Part shown: one piece after another, positions 1 through 7,744 of the stretch
How the letters are laid out: each line of letters starts with the position of its first letter
How positions within the stretch are numbered: the stretch's first letter is position 1
DNA from: Nonomuraea roseoviolacea subsp. carminata
GTDB taxonomy: Bacteria > Actinomycetota > Actinomycetes > Streptosporangiales > Streptosporangiaceae
Direction of reading: 5' to 3'
NCBI RefSeq assembly: GCF_024172185.1
Contig: NZ_JAMZEC010000001.1
Span: 7,347,001 to 7,411,000 of the forward strand
DNA: 64,000 bases
Position numbers and translations under genes: made by a program
Notes under the pieces: model-generated
The model's database searches: none
What the model was told of the DNA's origin: nothing
The model's input: the letters and a program-made list of their open reading frames with translations, nothing else

Positions 1-596
1 TCCACAAGTCCCGCGCCCACTGGGACATCATCGGCCAGCAGGTCTTCTTCGCCCAGCGCGACAACAACGCCGGCCCGGCCAAGATCACCAGCATGGACGC
101 CTGGGACGGCTACGTCGCCTCCCGCCAGCGCATCACCCAGGGCTGGATCGACGCCGGGGTCCGCAACCCGGTCGTCCTGACCGGCGACGTCCACGCCCAC
201 TGGGCCAGCGACCTCAAGCTGAACTACGACGACCCCACCGGGCCCACGGTCGGCTCCGAGCTGGTCACCACCTCGATCACCACCGGCGGCGACGGGGCCG
301 ACTCCGACCCCGCCTCCCAGCCGTTCCTGAAGATCAACCCGCACCTGAAGTTCTACAACAACCAGCGCGGCTACGTCCTGACGAAGATCGAGCGCGACGC
401 GATGACGGCCGACTTCCGGGTCGTGCCGCAGGTCCGCACACCGGGCGCCGCCGTCCACACCAAGGCCACGTTCGTGGTCGAGGACCGCGTGCCGGGCGTC
501 CAGCAGACGTACCTGCGCCCGCTCGACCCGGCGGCGCGCACCCTCGGCGCCCCGTCGATCGAGGAGACGGTCCGCCTGGAGACCGAGCGTCCCTGA
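1..596 (+). CDS. PhoD-like alkaline phosphatase, C-terminal part (5' end outside window)
   Basis: The reading frame is open from the first bases of the window, so this is the last ~197 residues of a larger protein. It reads HKSRAHWDIIGQQVFFAQRD, then VVLTGDVHAHW, the metal-ligand block typical of PhoD-family (calcineurin-like) phosphodiesterases/alkaline phosphatases, then a TTSITTGGDG segment and a C-terminal beta-rich tail. PhoD proteins of actinomycetes are secreted Tat substrates that release phosphate from phosphodiesters and monoesters; the signal peptide would lie upstream and cannot be seen. A strong hairpin follows the stop, so the gene probably ends its transcript here. Family call is confident; substrate is not known. 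Confidence 0.85.
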   Translation, partial: HKSRAHWDIIGQQVFFAQRDNNAGPAKITSMDAWDGYVASRQRITQGWIDAGVRNPVVLTGDVHAHWASDLKLNYDDPTGPTVGSELVTTSITTGGDGADSDPASQPFLKINPHLKFYNNQRGYVLTKIERDAMTADFRVVPQVRTPGAAVHTKATFVVEDRVPGVQQTYLRPLDPAARTLGAPSIEETVRLETERP

Positions 597-610
597 CCCC
601 GCCTCCCGCC

Positions 611-641
611 GAGCGGCGTCCACGTCATGTGGGCGCCGCTC
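611..641 (+). terminator. Terminator hairpin after the PhoD-like gene
   Basis: A 13-bp stem (611-623 with 629-641, one G-U pair) with a 5-nt loop lies 14 nt after the stop codon. There is no long T-run, as is common in high-GC actinomycetes. Confidence 0.6.
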
Positions 642-669
642 CTGCGTTCTCCGGAGGCCGGCCGGAATA

Positions 670-696
670 TTAGCTCAGCTAAGTTAGTTGGGCTAA
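670..696. promoter_or_regulatory. Tandem MarR-type operator in front of the marR start
   Basis: Two 13-bp inverted repeats lie 14 bp apart: TTAGCTCAGCTAA (670-682, perfect arms) and TTAGTTGGGCTAA (684-696, TTAG/CTAA ends kept). The second ends 2 nt before the regulator's ATG. AT-rich TTAG-N5-CTAA dyads of this size are typical MarR-family sites, so autoregulation of the marR-MFS pair is the natural reading. The binding protein is inferred from position. Confidence 0.7.
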
Positions 697-698
697 GT

Positions 699-1148
699 AT
701 GACCGACCCCAGCACCCCCCGCCCCGGCCAGGCGGACCCCGGCGTGCTCGCCGAGGGCGTCTCCGCCGTCCTGCGCCACCTCGTCCTCCTGCTGAGGCGC
801 ACCACCGCGGGCCAGCCCGTCACCACCCAGCAGTACGCCGTGCTCGGCTCCCTCGAACAGGGGCCCCGGCGGATGACCGAGCTGGCCGAGGAGCACGCCG
901 TCCAGCTCCCCACCATGACCGTGCAGATCAACCGGCTGGAGGACGCCGGGCTGGTCGCCCGCGGCGCCGACCCCGCCGACGCCCGCGTCAGGACCGTCGA
1001 GCTCACCGGCGAGGGCCGGGACCGGCTGCTCGCCGTACGGCGGGCCAGGATCGCCCGGCTCGGCCAGGACCTCGCGGCCCTCACCGAGAAGGAACGCGCG
1101 ACGCTCGCCGCCGCGCTGCCCGTGCTGGCCAAGCTCGGCCGCACCTGA
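699..1148 (+). CDS. MarR family transcriptional regulator
   Basis: 149-residue winged-helix regulator. Residues ~15-140 fit the MarR fold: dimerisation helix (VSAVLRHLVLLLRRTT), recognition region (LAEEHAVQLPTMTVQINRLE) and wing (GLVARGADPADARVRTVELT), where the DxRxxxVxLT pattern is the family signature. I chose ATG 699 because it begins the conserved protein; an in-frame ATG at 627 would put the operator inside the gene. No Shine-Dalgarno is visible, so the mRNA may be leaderless or very short-leadered. An MFS exporter follows after 37 bp, the usual drug-responsive repressor/pump arrangement. The inducer is unknown. Confidence 0.85.
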   Translation: MTDPSTPRPGQADPGVLAEGVSAVLRHLVLLLRRTTAGQPVTTQQYAVLGSLEQGPRRMTELAEEHAVQLPTMTVQINRLEDAGLVARGADPADARVRTVELTGEGRDRLLAVRRARIARLGQDLAALTEKERATLAAALPVLAKLGRT

Positions 1149-1185
1149 CACCAGTAACACCAGTGACACCCGGAGAAGGAGCACC

Positions 1186-2397
1186 ATGTCATCCGGTGGC
1201 GGAATCCTGCGCCAGCCGACGTCCGTCTGGGCCACCGCGTTCGCCGCGGTCGTGGCCTTCATGGGCATCGGCCTCGTCGACCCGATCCTCCCGTCCATCG
1301 CCCAGGGCCTGAAGGCCACCCCCAGCGAGGTGTCGCTGCTGTTCACCAGCTACTTCCTGGTGACCGCCGTGGCCATGCTCGTCACCGGCTGGGTGTCCAG
1401 CCGCATCGGCGGCAAGCGCACCCTGCTCGCCGGCCTCGCGCTCGTGGTTCTCTTCGCCGCGCTCGCCGGCACCTCCGGCAGCGTCGCCGAGCTCGTCGGC
1501 TTCCGCGCCGGCTGGGGTCTCGGCAATGCCCTGTTCGTCGCCACCGCCCTCGCCGTCATCGTCGGCGCGGCCAGCGGCGGCGCCGAGTCGGCCATCATCC
1601 TGTACGAGGCCGCCCTCGGCCTCGGCATCTCCGCCGGCCCCCTCGTCGGCGCGCTGCTCGGCGACTGGAACTGGCGGGCCCCCTTCTTCGGCACCGCCAC
1701 CCTCATGGCCGCCGGCTTCGTCCTCATCGCCACGTTGCTGCGCGCCACGCCCAGGCCGGCGGTCAGGACCAGGCTGAGCGCGCCCATCCGCGCCCTGGCC
1801 CACGGCGGCCTGTCCACCACGGCCTTCACCGCGCTGTTCTACAACTTCGCGTTCTTCACCGTGCTGGCCTTCACCCCGTTCATCCTCGGCATGTCGCCGT
1901 ACGGCATCGGCGCCGTCTTCTTCGGCTGGGGCGTCTGCGTGGCCCTCGCCTCGGTCTTCGGCGCGCCGCCGCTCCAGCGCCGCATCGGCTCGGTGAACGT
2001 CCTGCACCTGGCCCTCGGCCTGCTCGCCGTGCTCCAGATCGGCATCGCCGTGTCGGCCGGAGCGGGCGCCCGCCCCGGCGTCGTCGTCTGCACGATCCTG
2101 TCCGGCATCCCCATCGGACTCAACAACACCGTCTTCACCGAGTCCGCCATGGAGGTCTCCGACGCGCCACGGCCCGTCGCCTCCGCCGGGTACAACTTCG
2201 TCCGCTGGATGGGCGGCGCGCTGGCCCCGTTCGTCGCCACCAGGCTGGGCGAGGAGATCGGCGTCACCGTGCCGTACGCCGTGGGCGCCGCCTGCTGCGT
2301 CGTCGGCATGGCCGTGCTGTACGCGCGCCGCCACCACCTGCGCTCCCTGGCCCGCGTGGACCTCGACCACGGCGTCCACGACGCGGCGCCCGCCTGA
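1186..2397 (+). CDS. MFS efflux transporter
   Basis: 403 residues, about 12 hydrophobic segments, consistent with a drug:proton antiporter of the major facilitator superfamily in the cytoplasmic membrane. Residue ~60 onward carries the motif-A loop (GWVSSRIGGKRTLLAG) between the second and third helices. ATG 1186 follows a good ribosome site (GGAGAAGGAG). It is probably co-transcribed with the MarR regulator and under its operator, so an export role in stress or antibiotic resistance is likely. Substrate cannot be read from the sequence. Confidence 0.85.
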   Translation: MSSGGGILRQPTSVWATAFAAVVAFMGIGLVDPILPSIAQGLKATPSEVSLLFTSYFLVTAVAMLVTGWVSSRIGGKRTLLAGLALVVLFAALAGTSGSVAELVGFRAGWGLGNALFVATALAVIVGAASGGAESAIILYEAALGLGISAGPLVGALLGDWNWRAPFFGTATLMAAGFVLIATLLRATPRPAVRTRLSAPIRALAHGGLSTTAFTALFYNFAFFTVLAFTPFILGMSPYGIGAVFFGWGVCVALASVFGAPPLQRRIGSVNVLHLALGLLAVLQIGIAVSAGAGARPGVVVCTILSGIPIGLNNTVFTESAMEVSDAPRPVASAGYNFVRWMGGALAPFVATRLGEEIGVTVPYAVGAACCVVGMAVLYARRHHLRSLARVDLDHGVHDAAPA

Positions 2398-2435
2398 TCC
2401 CGGCACCTCCGCCCCGTCCCGCCGGGGTGCCGGGA
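2398..2435 (+). terminator. Terminator hairpin after the MFS gene
   Basis: TCCCGGCACC (2398-2407) pairs perfectly with GGTGCCGGGA (2426-2435) directly after the stop codon. A second small inverted repeat, CACCAC/GTGGTG (2468-2473 and 2480-2485), lies between it and pdxT and may belong to the pdxT promoter. Confidence 0.6.
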
Positions 2436-2524
2436 CCTTCGGCGTCCCGGCGCATCCCGGCGGAAGACACCACCCCGCCGTGGTGTTGAATGAACCGGAC
2501 CCGCACCCCGACGGAAGGACGACC

Positions 2525-3166
2525 GTGCCCGCCACCGCCCCCGACAGCACGCCCGCCGGCGAGCCTGCCGACGCGCCCGCGAGCCGCCCGCCCACCATCG
2601 GCGTGCTCGCCCTCCAGGGCGACGTCCGCGAGCACCTGCGCATGCTCACCGAGGCCGGCGCGCGGGCCGTCGCCGTGCGCAGGCCCGCCGAGCTGGAGGC
2701 CGTCGACGGGCTCGTCGTCCCCGGCGGCGAGTCCACCACGATGTGGAAGCTCGCCGAGACCTTCGACATGCTCGAACCCCTGCGCATGCGGATCAAGGCC
2801 GGCATGCCCGCCTACGGCTCCTGCGCCGGCATGATCATGCTGGCCGACCGCATCGAGGACGGCATCGCCGGCCAGCAGACCATCGGCGGCATCGACATGG
2901 TCGTGCGGCGCAACGCCTTCGGCCGCCAGGTCGACTCCTTCGAGGCCGACCTCGACTTCGCGGGCGAGGCCGTGCACGCGGTCTTCATCCGCGCTCCGTG
3001 GGTCGAATCGGTCGGCCCGGACGTCGACGTGCTGGGCATGGCCCAGCCTGGGGATAGGATCGTCGCGGTCCGTCAAGGTCCGTTGCTCGCGACCTCCTTC
3101 CACCCGGAGCTCACGGGGGACACGCGGGTGCACCGATACTTCGTAGACATGGTGAGGGAGCTCTAG
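2525..3166 (+). CDS. pdxT: Pyridoxal 5'-phosphate synthase, glutaminase subunit PdxT
   Basis: Class-I glutamine amidotransferase that hydrolyses glutamine and passes ammonia to PdxS for pyridoxal phosphate synthesis. From GTG 2525 the protein has 213 residues with a ~23-residue Ala/Pro/Ser-rich N-terminal tail before the domain (TIGVLALQGDVREH). The oxyanion strand PGGESTT is at 66-72, the nucleophile Cys100 in YGSCAGM, and His193/Glu195 in SFHPELTGD complete the triad. GTG 2525 was chosen because GGAAGG sits 6 nt upstream; a longer frame from 2480 has no ribosome site. pdxS is not adjacent in this window. yebC follows after 3 bp, a pairing common in actinobacteria. Confidence 0.95.
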   Translation: MPATAPDSTPAGEPADAPASRPPTIGVLALQGDVREHLRMLTEAGARAVAVRRPAELEAVDGLVVPGGESTTMWKLAETFDMLEPLRMRIKAGMPAYGSCAGMIMLADRIEDGIAGQQTIGGIDMVVRRNAFGRQVDSFEADLDFAGEAVHAVFIRAPWVESVGPDVDVLGMAQPGDRIVAVRQGPLLATSFHPELTGDTRVHRYFVDMVREL

Positions 3167-3169
3167 GTA

Positions 3170-3922
3170 ATGTCCGGCCACTCCAAATGGGCGACGACGA
3201 AGCACAAGAAGGCCGCGCTCGACGCCAAGCGCGGCAAGCTGTTCGCGAAGCTCATCAAGAACATCGAGGTGGCGGCCCGGACCGGTGGCCCTGACCCCGA
3301 CGCCAACCCCACCCTCTTCGACGCCATCTTCAAGGCGAAGAAGAACTCCGTGCCCAACGACAACATCGAGCGGGCCCGCAAGCGCGGCGGCGGCCTCGAG
3401 GCCGGCGGCGCCGACTGGCAGACCATCATGTACGAGGGCTACGCGCCCGGCGGCGTCGCGGTGCTCATCGAGTGCCTCACCGACAACCGCAACCGCGCCG
3501 CTTCCGAGGTCCGCGTCGCGCTGACCCGCAACGGCGGCTCGCTGGCCGACCCCGGCTCGGTGTCCTACATGTTCAACCGCAAGGGCGTCGTCATCGTCCC
3601 CAAGAACGGCCTCGACGAGGACACCGTCCTCATGGCCGTCCTCGACGCGGGCGCCGAGGAGGTCAACGACCTCGGCGACTCCTTCGAGGTCGTCTCCGAG
3701 GCCGGCGACCTCGTCCCGGTGCGCAAAGCCCTCCAGGACGCCGGCATCGACTACGACTCGGCCGACTCCGGCTTCATGCCGACCATGACGGTGCCGCTCG
3801 ACGAGGAGGGCGCCCGCAAGGTTTTCCGCCTCATCGACGCACTGGAGGACAGCGACGACGTGCAGAACGTCTTCGCCAACTTCGACGTCTCCGACGAGGT
3901 CATGGAGAAGCTGGAGGCCTGA
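3170..3922 (+). CDS. yebC: YebC/PmpR family protein (translation or transcription regulator)
   Basis: 250 residues, full length for the family. It begins with the diagnostic MSGHSKWATTKHKKAALDAK and shows VPNDNIERARKRG and YEGYAPGG. YebC proteins were described as DNA-binding regulators (including of ruv genes in enterics); more recent work on family members ties them to translation of proline-rich stretches. ATG 3170 follows the pdxT stop by 3 bp, so the two are one transcript. In many actinobacteria ruvCAB follows directly; here a permease-like gene and an acetyltransferase intervene. A terminator hairpin lies 12 nt after the stop. Confidence 0.95.
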   Translation: MSGHSKWATTKHKKAALDAKRGKLFAKLIKNIEVAARTGGPDPDANPTLFDAIFKAKKNSVPNDNIERARKRGGGLEAGGADWQTIMYEGYAPGGVAVLIECLTDNRNRAASEVRVALTRNGGSLADPGSVSYMFNRKGVVIVPKNGLDEDTVLMAVLDAGAEEVNDLGDSFEVVSEAGDLVPVRKALQDAGIDYDSADSGFMPTMTVPLDEEGARKVFRLIDALEDSDDVQNVFANFDVSDEVMEKLEA

Positions 3923-3934
3923 GCCTCCCTCACC

Positions 3935-3963
3935 CGGGCCGCCTCCCGCGCGGGGGCGGCCCG
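3935..3963 (+). terminator. Terminator hairpin after yebC
   Basis: CGGGCCGCC (3935-3943) pairs with GGCGGCCCG (3955-3963), 12 nt past the yebC stop, ending the pdxT-yebC transcript. Confidence 0.6.
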
Positions 3964-4066
3964 CGGCATGCGGTCCCACGCCCCGAGCGCGCGGAGGCCC
4001 CGGCCGGGCCCGTTCCGGGGGCGACGGCGTGCGGGGCGCTTCGAGATCGGCGTAGGGTCGTGGGAC

Positions 4067-5851
4067 GTGACCTCCGACAGCCTTCCCCGACCCCCGTCGC
4101 CCGCGCTCGGCTGGGTGCTCCTCATGCCGGCCGGCCTCGGGATGCTGATCTCGCTGCTCCTGCCCACCGTCCAGACGATCCGGCTCAGCCTGGAGTCGGG
4201 CGGCTCGCTCACGCCACGCAAGTACGTGGGCATGGACAACTACGCCCAGCTCACCGGCGCGGGTGAGGTCTGGACGGCCCTGGGGTTCAGCCTGTCGCTG
4301 GTGCTCATGCCGCTGCTGGTCGCGCTGATCGCCGGGCCGCTGCTGGCGTTCGCGCTCGACCGGGCCGGCAGCCGTCCTCGCCGCGCGGGCCTGGTCGTGC
4401 TGTCGCTCGCGCCCGTGGTCTTCTCCCCGACGGCCGTCGCCGTCTCCTGGCTGTACGGGCTCAGGCCCGGGGAGTCCGGGCTGGTCACCCTCGCCACCGC
4501 GCTGCGCGACCCGGCCACCGCGCCCTCCGGCCTGCGGCTGATCGTCGCCGCGGCCACGTTCGGCGTCGTGTGCGCGCTCGCGGTGATGGCGTTCCTGCCG
4601 GCGCTGCGCGGCGGCGCCGTGACCCGCAGCATGATCGCCGTGGGCGTCGTCGTGGCGCTCGCCATGCTCGCGGCCGGCCTCCAGACGTTCACGCTGTCCG
4701 CGCTCCTGACGGGCGGAGCGCGTCCCGGGGGCGCGCAGACGCTGGCGGGCATGCAGTACACCCACGCGTTCGTCCAGGGCCGGCCGGGCATGGGCGCGGC
4801 GGTGGCCACGCTGACGGGGATCGTCCTGGGCGTGCTGGGCCTCGTGGCCGCGGTCGTCGTGGTGGCGGCCGGGGTGCGCCTCTGGGTCGCCCCGGCGGAC
4901 GCGAGCGCCTCCGAGAAGCCGAACGAGGAGCCGTACGAGCCGGCGGAGCACGCCGCCGCCGGCCGCGCGGCCGTGGGCCTGGGCGGCTCGGGCGGTGCCG
5001 CCCCGGGGCCCGGCGGCGCGGGGCGGACCGCCCCGGCGGCGCGCGGTCACGGGTTCGGGCCGGGCGCCCCCGGGGGCGGCGTGGCGCACGGGGCCGGCGT
5101 CTCAGCCGCCGGAAGGGCCGCGGGCATCGCCGCCCTCGTCGCCTACGCCGCCCTCGCCCTCGTCCTCGCCTGGCCCTGGCTCGCGGCCCTGATTCGGCCC
5201 TCCTCCGGACCCGGCGGCCTGGCCACCCACGTCAACACGTGGGCCCCCGCCCTCATCGGCGCCCTGGTCTCCGTGGGCGTCGCCTACCTGGGCGCGCTGG
5301 GCATCGGCGGGCTGCGGCCGCTCGGCCGCCACAGCGAGTGGCTGCTCCTGCTGTTCGCGCCCTGGCTGTTCGTGGGGGTCGGGCCGCTCGGCGTGGCCGG
5401 CTGGACCGACATGCGCAACCTGGGGCTGATCGACACCTTCGTCGCCCTCGTGCCGCCCGTGCTGGTCAGCGTCCCCAGCCTGTTCCTGCTCACCCTGCTG
5501 TGCAAGGGCCTGGCCGAGCGGTCCGGAGGCGACTTCGTCGGCGGAGTCGTGCGGCCCTCCCTGCCCATGGCGGGCATCCTCGTGCTCGTCGTCACCCTGC
5601 TCAACGGCCAGGACCTCCTCTGGCCGCTGCTCGTCGTCCACGACCCCGGCCTGACCACCGCGCCCGTCACCCAGTTCCTGCAGTTGCGCCAGTACGGCGG
5701 CTGGCCCTCCGCCGGCCTGTCCACGCCGCTGCCGGTGGTCCTGGTCGCGCTGCTCGCGGCGGGGGCCGCCCAGGTGCTGTACCTCCACCGCCTGGCCCTG
5801 CGCGCCGGCGCGCCGGGGGGCGGCGCGCGCAACCCCGCCCCCGCTGCGTAG
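4067..5851 (+). CDS. Fused two-domain protein resembling MalF/MalG sugar ABC permeases, coupling motif degenerate
   Basis: 594-residue membrane protein. The N-terminal half follows the order of MalF/UgpA-type permeases: a first helix, KYVGMDNYAQLTG, and later LQTFTLSALLTGGARPGG. A ~70-residue Gly/Ala/Pro linker (about residues 275-345) leads to a second half resembling MalG-type permeases, including NGQDLLWPLLVV. The EAA loop that docks on the ATPase is not recognisable in the first half and is only faintly echoed in the second (GLAERSGGDFVGGVVRPSLP). No binding protein or ATPase is nearby. GTG 4067 was preferred to the frame's first start at 3968 because hydrophobic sequence begins soon after it and TAGGGT (4053-4058) would start a leaderless transcript 2 nt before it. 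Could be an orphan transporter or a repurposed membrane scaffold. Confidence 0.6.
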   Translation: MTSDSLPRPPSPALGWVLLMPAGLGMLISLLLPTVQTIRLSLESGGSLTPRKYVGMDNYAQLTGAGEVWTALGFSLSLVLMPLLVALIAGPLLAFALDRAGSRPRRAGLVVLSLAPVVFSPTAVAVSWLYGLRPGESGLVTLATALRDPATAPSGLRLIVAAATFGVVCALAVMAFLPALRGGAVTRSMIAVGVVVALAMLAAGLQTFTLSALLTGGARPGGAQTLAGMQYTHAFVQGRPGMGAAVATLTGIVLGVLGLVAAVVVVAAGVRLWVAPADASASEKPNEEPYEPAEHAAAGRAAVGLGGSGGAAPGPGGAGRTAPAARGHGFGPGAPGGGVAHGAGVSAAGRAAGIAALVAYAALALVLAWPWLAALIRPSSGPGGLATHVNTWAPALIGALVSVGVAYLGALGIGGLRPLGRHSEWLLLLFAPWLFVGVGPLGVAGWTDMRNLGLIDTFVALVPPVLVSVPSLFLLTLLCKGLAERSGGDFVGGVVRPSLPMAGILVLVVTLLNGQDLLWPLLVVHDPGLTTAPVTQFLQLRQYGGWPSAGLSTPLPVVLVALLAAGAAQVLYLHRLALRAGAPGGGARNPAPAA

Positions 5852-5862
5852 GTTGTCCCCTT

Positions 5863-7026
5863 GTGGAGATTCGTGACCTGACCACCGACGACTACGACGA
5901 CCTGTTCGACGTCCGCCGACGCTCGTTCGGACCGGTCTCCCCGGCCGAGCGCGAGACCTGGCGCTCCCTCGTCGTCCCGGCCCTGAACGAGGGCCGCTAC
6001 CTCGGCGTGTTCGAGGGTTCCCGGCTGGCCGGCGCCGCCCGGCTGCGGGCGTTCACCCAGTGGTGGCACGGCCGCCCCCAGCCCCTGGCGGGCGTGGCCG
6101 GCGTCACCGTCAACCCCGAGTACCGGGGGAGGGGCGTCGGCACGCGGCTCATGCGCGCCGTCGTCGAGCGGGCCGCCGGCCTCGGCGACGCCGTCTCCGC
6201 GCTCTACCCGGCCACCACCCCCGTCTACCGCGCCACCGGGTACGAGCACGCCGGCGCCCGCCACCTGGTCACCATCCCCACCGAGGCGCTGCGCGGGATC
6301 CGGCCGACCGGCGACGTGCCGGTGCGCCGCATGGACGCCGGCGACGCGGCGGAGGTCGTCGCGCTGCTGCACCGCCTGCACGGCGCGGCCCGCTCCTCCG
6401 GCCCCATCTCCTGGGACGAGCGCACCTGGGCCCACTGGCTGTCCCAGGAGGACGACTTCCTCTACCTGGCCCCCGACGGCTACGCCGTCTACCGCTGGGA
6501 CGGCGACCGCATGCGCGTCGACAACCTCGTCGCCGGCTCGCCGGAGACCGCCCGCGCCCTGTGGTCGCTGGTCGGCTCGGCCTCCTCCATCACCAAGACC
6601 GTCCTGGCCGTGGTCGCGCCGGACGACCCGGTGCTGTGGCTGCTGCGCGAACGCTCGGAGGAGCAGCTCACGGCGGTGCGCTGGATGTTCCGGGTCCTCG
6701 ACGTGGAGGCGGCGGTGGAGCGCAGGGGCTTCCCGTCCGGGGCGGCGCTGGACGTCACCGTCGAGGTCGAGGACGCCGTGCGCACCGGCAACACGGGGCT
6801 GTGGCGGCTCACGGTCGCGGGCGGCAAGGGCACGGCCACGGCGCTCCCGGCCGGCGCGGACTCCTTCACCGGGCCCCGGCTGGGGATCAACGGGCTGTCC
6901 GCGCTGTACGCGGGGGTCCCGACGGCCACGCTGCGCCGGGGCGGCCTGCTGTCGGGGGACGACTCCGGCGACGAGGCCCTGGACGCGGCCTTCGCGGCCC
7001 GGCCGTACATGCTGGACTACTTCTGA
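5863..7026 (+). CDS. Eis-like GNAT N-acetyltransferase
   Basis: 387 residues, the size of the Eis family (two GNAT-like domains plus a C-terminal sterol-carrier-like domain). The acetyl-CoA site is visible at about residues 84-100: VTVNPEYRGRGVGTRLMRAV (the RGRGVG loop). The chain ends ...MLDYF; Eis enzymes characteristically end in Phe, whose carboxylate takes part in catalysis (family knowledge). Eis proteins acetylate amines of aminoglycosides, lysines or other substrates; the substrate here is unknown. GTG 5863 lies 11 nt after the permease stop, and TAGGTT (5849-5854), overlapping that stop, would place a transcript start 2 nt before the GTG, so leaderless expression is plausible. Confidence 0.85.
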   Translation: MEIRDLTTDDYDDLFDVRRRSFGPVSPAERETWRSLVVPALNEGRYLGVFEGSRLAGAARLRAFTQWWHGRPQPLAGVAGVTVNPEYRGRGVGTRLMRAVVERAAGLGDAVSALYPATTPVYRATGYEHAGARHLVTIPTEALRGIRPTGDVPVRRMDAGDAAEVVALLHRLHGAARSSGPISWDERTWAHWLSQEDDFLYLAPDGYAVYRWDGDRMRVDNLVAGSPETARALWSLVGSASSITKTVLAVVAPDDPVLWLLRERSEEQLTAVRWMFRVLDVEAAVERRGFPSGAALDVTVEVEDAVRTGNTGLWRLTVAGGKGTATALPAGADSFTGPRLGINGLSALYAGVPTATLRRGGLLSGDDSGDEALDAAFAARPYMLDYF

Positions 7027-7030
7027 CGGA

Positions 7031-7167
7031 GCCTCCGCCCGCTCGGAGCCTCCGCCCGCTCGGACCTTCCGCCCGCTCGGACCTTCCGCCCGCTCGGACC
7101 TTCCGCCCGCTCGGACCTTCCGCCCGCTCGGACCTTCCGCTCGCTCGGACCTTCCGGCCCCCTCGGA
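7031..7167. repeat. 17-bp tandem repeat (about 8 copies) downstream of the acetyltransferase
   Basis: Unit CCTTCCGCCCGCTCGGA (first two copies begin GCCTCC) is repeated head to tail; copies 1-6 are nearly identical, copy 7 has one change, copy 8 has diverged. A 17-bp period is not a multiple of 3 and no gene of typical composition covers it. From 7168 to the ruvC promoter at about 7650 I see no gene, RNA or convincing structure. Confidence 0.9.
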
Positions 7168-7671
7168 CTTCCAGCCTCCTGGGGACCTACGTCCCCTGCG
7201 GGCCTTTCGCCGCCCGGGGGCTCCGGGCTGGAGGCGCGCCGCCGTGCGCCCCGGCGGCGGGGAGGGTGTCACGCGCCGCTCGGGCCTGGCCGCGCGAACC
7301 GCGCTCCCGACGAGCCCCGCCGATCCGGGCCGCGAGAACGGCGATGCCGGGCGTCCGGAAGGTCCAGCGGACCGGACGCCGCCGTCAGCCCGGACGGGTC
7401 CAGAGGCAGAGCCTCCGGTCTCCCCGGTGGGGGGCTCGCGCGGATGACCGCGTACCGGGCCATGAGATCGCTCGTGACGGCTCGCGGAGCCGGGAGCGGC
7501 CCGTGGAGACTCACGCGGCTGCGGGGCGCCTGTGAAAGCTTTGGGGGACGCCTGTACACGTCGCCGGGCGACCCGCGCACGGCCGCGCCGCGCGAAGATG
7601 CCCTCGCCCGGGGGGCGCGGGCGTTTCCCGACGTCCGCGCGTTTCCCGGTGCGCGGGCACGCTGACCCGGG

Positions 7672-7700
7672 TAGAGTCTCCTGCCGAACACGTGTTCGGC
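7672..7700 (+). promoter_or_regulatory. ruvC promoter with LexA-type SOS box
   Basis: TAGAGT (7672-7677) fits an actinobacterial -10 element. Overlapping the predicted transcript start is GCCGAACACGTGTTCGGC (7683-7700), a perfect 18-bp palindrome that contains CGAAC-N4-GTTCG, the core of the LexA operator of actinobacteria and Gram-positives. Its position just in front of ruvCAB fits SOS induction of Holliday-junction processing. LexA binding itself is inferred. Confidence 0.8.
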
Positions 7701-7744
7701 GGGGAGCGGATGCGCCCCGAGGCGTACGGGCGGGAGGCGCGAGG

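Noticed and set aside
2264..5089. Very long reverse-strand open frame (941 codons), and similar ones at 31129-34260, 43811-46360, 59977-62580 and 5284-8544
   Set aside because: They are antisense to well-identified genes, contain no domain, and are rich in Arg, Gly, Ala, His and Asp as expected for shadows of high-GC coding DNA.
7031..7167. CRISPR array
   Set aside because: The 17-bp copies are directly adjacent with no unique spacers; the 21-, 39- and 42-bp arrays fail for the same reason, and no cas genes are present.
7245..7665. Small genes between the acetyltransferase and ruvC (frames at 7244-7447 and 7444-7665)
   Set aside because: No ribosome site in a sensible place, no domain, and the second runs up to the ruvC promoter; best treated as non-coding.
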